Of a stretch of DNA of 64,000 nucleotides, positions 61,905 to 64,000 are shown piece after piece. A program made the translations under genes and the position numbers. The DNA comes from Rhodospirillales bacterium (GTDB taxonomy: Bacteria; Pseudomonadota; Alphaproteobacteria; Reyranellales; Reyranellaceae), in NCBI GenBank assembly GCA_016699855.1, contig CP064988.1:558001-622000 (forward strand), read 5' to 3'. The notes beneath the pieces were generated by a model. It was not told the DNA's origin. It searched no databases and saw only the letters and a program-made list of their open reading frames with translations. Numbering within the stretch: position 1 is the stretch's first letter; every line of letters begins with the position of its first letter.

Positions 61905-62747
61905 ATGACCATCACCATCGCGCCGCGCTCCGCCAAGATCCACGTCGGAACACGCCCCACGGTGAACACTCCCGCCCTCAACGGCTCCGTCATGTCGTTC
62001 ACAGGCGGCCCGATCCGGGCGACCGGCGAAGTGACGCTCAACGGCGCAGCCGGAGACGACGCGAGCAACTGGACCGTCGGGTTCCTCCAGGCGCAGTGGA
62101 TCGAGACCAACTGGGTATACTACGGCGGCCGGACCAACGCCGACGGCAGCCTGTTCCTGCAGCGCGGCCGGCCGCCAGCCCGCCCGGCGCAGGCGTGCCG
62201 CGACAGCGTGGGCGCCGCCAACACGATCTTCTACAACACGTCGGCGGCGTCCAACGGCACGGCGACGGGCACGGCGACATCGACGTTCCCGTTGAAGCTG
62301 ACGGTGTCGTTCTTCGACCGGCCCTCCGACAGCGCCAATCTGGTCGAGCAGAACATCAAGACCGGGCAGCCCAACTACATCGCCGAGGCGCAGCTCGAGT
62401 TCCATTTCTGCACCGTGCTGACGGTGCGCGATCCCGCCGGCGCCTTCCACCACCAGGCGTCGTTCTACTGGAACCAGCACTGGCAGGGCGCCTTCACGCC
62501 GCGCAACTTCACCAACCCGCCGACCGCCTACTCGATCCGCCGCGTCGAGGCCGGAATGGGCGCCAATCTCAGCCATGTCATCATGGGCACGCCGAGCGAC
62601 CGGCGGTTCACCGGCGTGCTGACCAGCGCGCAGACGCAGAACTGCAACCAGGTGTTCCAGGCCGCGACCGCGGCCGTCGCGCAAGTGGCCTCGCCGAACC
62701 GACACCAGGCCAGCGTCTGGCAGAACTTCGACGTCCGGCGGCCGTGA
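61905..62747 (+). CDS. Unrecognised protein, 280 residues
   Basis: ATG 61905 is preferred to ATG 61899 because GGGAGG lies 6 bases before it. No signal peptide. The protein is rich in Thr, Asn and aromatic residues, with short beta-like segments (WTVGFLQAQWIETNWVYYGG, KLTVSFFDRPSDSANLVEQN, EFHFCTVLTVRDPAGAFHH, SFYWNQHWQGAF). This is suggestive of a beta-sandwich, perhaps a secreted or particle-type protein without a classic signal. Its stop overlaps a GTG of the next gene, so the two are coupled. No family is recognised. Confidence 0.75.
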   Translation: MTITIAPRSAKIHVGTRPTVNTPALNGSVMSFTGGPIRATGEVTLNGAAGDDASNWTVGFLQAQWIETNWVYYGGRTNADGSLFLQRGRPPARPAQACRDSVGAANTIFYNTSAASNGTATGTATSTFPLKLTVSFFDRPSDSANLVEQNIKTGQPNYIAEAQLEFHFCTVLTVRDPAGAFHHQASFYWNQHWQGAFTPRNFTNPPTAYSIRRVEAGMGANLSHVIMGTPSDRRFTGVLTSAQTQNCNQVFQAATAAVAQVASPNRHQASVWQNFDVRRP

Positions 62748-62752
62748 CCGCC

Positions 62753-63220
62753 ATGTCGCCCTCAACCATCCTGGCCGGGACGGCCGCGCTGATCTGGCGC
62801 CTCCTGCTGGTCGCCGTCGCCGCCGCGCCCTGCGCGCGCGCGGCCGACCAGGTCTCGATCCGCAACCTCGACCCGCCCGGCGCGTTCGCGGTGGTCAATT
62901 CGGGACCCGCGATCAGCCTCAAAACCCGGCTCTCGGTCGAGCGGCTCGACGGCGGAAATTGGGTTCCGGTGGAGGCCGTCGTCGACCTCGTGGCGGTCTG
63001 CAATATGCCGCCGATCCCCTCGTGCACGACGCTGGCGGCCGGCGCGACGCTCGCCCCGCCGCGCTGGAACGGCCTGCAGTGCGGCGGCCAATGCGCCGAG
63101 GGATGCCGCGCCAACGCCTACCACGGCCCCGGCCGGTTCCGCTTCATGGCGACCTCCTGCGACGGCGGCGCGACGTTCGCCGGACCGCCATTCGACCTGC
63201 CGGGCGCTGCGCCGAAGTGA
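62753..63220 (+). CDS. Exported protein, unrecognised, coupled to upstream gene
   Basis: 155 residues from ATG 62753 (a GTG at 62744 overlapping the upstream stop is possible). Signal peptide LAGTAALIWRLLLVAVAAAP with cleavage near ARA|ADQ. The mature part has six Cys, three of them in LQCGGQCAEGCRANAYHGPG, likely disulfides. FRFMATSCDGGATFAGPPF ends it. No family is recognised. Paired with the preceding unknown gene; convergent with an EEP-family nuclease. Confidence 0.7.
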   Translation: MSPSTILAGTAALIWRLLLVAVAAAPCARAADQVSIRNLDPPGAFAVVNSGPAISLKTRLSVERLDGGNWVPVEAVVDLVAVCNMPPIPSCTTLAAGATLAPPRWNGLQCGGQCAEGCRANAYHGPGRFRFMATSCDGGATFAGPPFDLPGAAPK

Positions 63221-63233
63221 TCGTCGGCGCGGT

Positions 63234-64000
63234 TCAGCCCTTGTCCTTCACCTGGATGAGCTGATCGAGCTTCTGCGAGTCGATGTCCGTGCGGATCTGC
63301 ATCCACAGCGGCAGGTGGTCCGACATCTGGTAGGTGAACGCCGCCTTGTCGATATCCGGGAACAGCGGCTTGTGGTTCCCGGCGTAGAAGTCGACGACCC
63401 CGCCGGCGCCGCTGAAATTCTCGTGAAACGTCGCGTAGTGCAGGATCTGGTCGTAGCGCTTGTCCTTCTCCAGATTCGAGCCGTGCGTCAGGCCGCGCAG
63501 CGCCCGCGGAATCTGCAGACCGTGCTTCGTGATCGCCTTGAAGTGCGGCCCGTTGGTGGTGGGGATGTTGAAGTCACCCATGACCAGAAGATCGCGGTCC
63601 TCGTTGGTCCTGTCGAGGCGCTTCGCCTCGATCCAGTTGGCAAGCAGCTCCAGCTCGCGCAGCCGGTCGCCCTCCTCGCTCCAGCGCACGTGCGTCGTCA
63701 GAAGCACGAAGTCGAAGTCCCCGGCGCGGAACGAGGCCAGGTACGGCGCGCGCCAGAACGATTCCTGCGGCAGGTACTCCGTGCCCTTCTTCGCGCGCGG
63801 AGTCTGCGCCTCGGCCGCCAGTCCCGTGAACACGGCCGCCCGCGTGTCGTAGACGTAGGCGACGCGCTCGCGGTTGCCGCCAGGGTCGGGCATCGCGTCG
63901 GAGTAGACCGCGCGCCAGTACGGCCCGAGGATCGGCAGCACCCGCGCGAGATCCGACAGGTCGTCGCGCAGCTCGACGATCCCGACCACGTCGAACTGGC
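63234..64000 (-). CDS. Endonuclease/exonuclease/phosphatase family protein, 5' partial
   Basis: The gene runs off the right edge; 255 residues are visible. QFDVVGIVELRDDLSDL at the edge holds the catalytic Glu, followed by RVAYVYDTRAAVF, FDFVLLTTHVRWSEEGDRLRELELLANWI with the active His, VMGDFNIPTTNGPHFKAI (GDFN) and the C-terminal SDHLPLWMQI (SDH). This is the DNase I-like fold. No signal peptide can be judged. It could be a nuclease or a phosphodiesterase. Confidence 0.87.
   Translation of the reverse strand, partial: QFDVVGIVELRDDLSDLARVLPILGPYWRAVYSDAMPDPGGNRERVAYVYDTRAAVFTGLAAEAQTPRAKKGTEYLPQESFWRAPYLASFRAGDFDFVLLTTHVRWSEEGDRLRELELLANWIEAKRLDRTNEDRDLLVMGDFNIPTTNGPHFKAITKHGLQIPRALRGLTHGSNLEKDKRYDQILHYATFHENFSGAGGVVDFYAGNHKPLFPDIDKAAFTYQMSDHLPLWMQIRTDIDSQKLDQLIQVKDKG

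Overview
The window is GC-rich chromosomal DNA from a metabolically versatile alphaproteobacterium. Evidence for this is an alphaproteobacterial-type DksA with a single cysteine, an alphaproteobacterial-type ParC, many Bug/TctC binding proteins, CaiB and acyl-CoA enzymes, and a ligase-associated DNA-damage cassette. A Rhodospirillales/Reyranella-like soil or water organism would fit, but that is a guess from gene content. No rRNA, tRNA, insertion sequence, phage or CRISPR array was seen.

Layout. 1-5245: a dipeptide/oligopeptide-type ABC importer (two ATPases, binding protein, two permeases) whose binding protein is interrupted by an in-frame TAG. 5276-12189: a Liv-type ABC importer (livH-M-G-F) joined to an AMP-forming acyl-CoA synthetase and a binding protein, starting at a promoter with an overlapping dyad and ending at a perfect intrinsic terminator; it probably imports a carboxylic acid that is then CoA-activated. 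12205-15548: an HpcH/HpaI-type aldolase divergent from three tandem SDR paralogues. 15549-16366: an AT-rich gap with a previously uncalled 43-residue membrane-protein ORF on the minus strand. 16367-23769: another SDR, an NrtS-like small membrane protein, an acyl-CoA dehydrogenase plus enoyl-CoA hydratase divergent from an AlkK/DmdB-type CoA ligase, then HbpS/GlcG, PaaI and a PuuD-like membrane protein. 23884-26969: two divergent squalene/phytoene-synthase-family proteins, an alpha/beta hydrolase and a small membrane protein behind an FNR/FixK-like box. 27087-32368: ligase-associated Lhr helicase, MBL exonuclease and ATP-dependent DNA ligase; their usual partner pdeM lies 25 kb away (57486-58196). 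32373-47867: mostly housekeeping genes (HIT, moaA, TauE/SafE, CaiB, penicillin acylase, DCC, bpt, uppP, parC, recO). 47942-53081: a Crp/Fnr regulator, small membrane proteins around a second AT-rich gap, an HNGGP/HAD-like protein, a TctC protein, a Pro/Ala-rich exported protein and dksA. 53366-55797: a bufferin-type RiPP operon (precursor BufA, MNIO enzyme BufB, partner BufC, DoxX). 55924-64000: mobA, a hydratase-family enzyme, pdeM, an alpha/beta hydrolase preceded by what looks like the remnant of a ThDP enzyme, a MATE exporter, another TctC protein, two unrecognised proteins and a partial EEP-family nuclease.

The most interesting system is the minus-strand operon 53366-55797. It has a four-cysteine DUF2282 precursor with a signal peptide, a DUF692/MNIO enzyme translationally coupled to a DUF2063 protein, and a DoxX membrane protein. 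This is the architecture known for copper-binding bufferins.

A caution. Four genes carry clear one-base frameshifts (moaA, a phosphotransferase, a Crp/Fnr regulator, mobA), one carries an in-frame amber codon, and two ATPase genes lack a stop before the next gene. This density in otherwise well-conserved genes points to residual sequencing or assembly errors. Each lesion should be re-read before being treated as biology.
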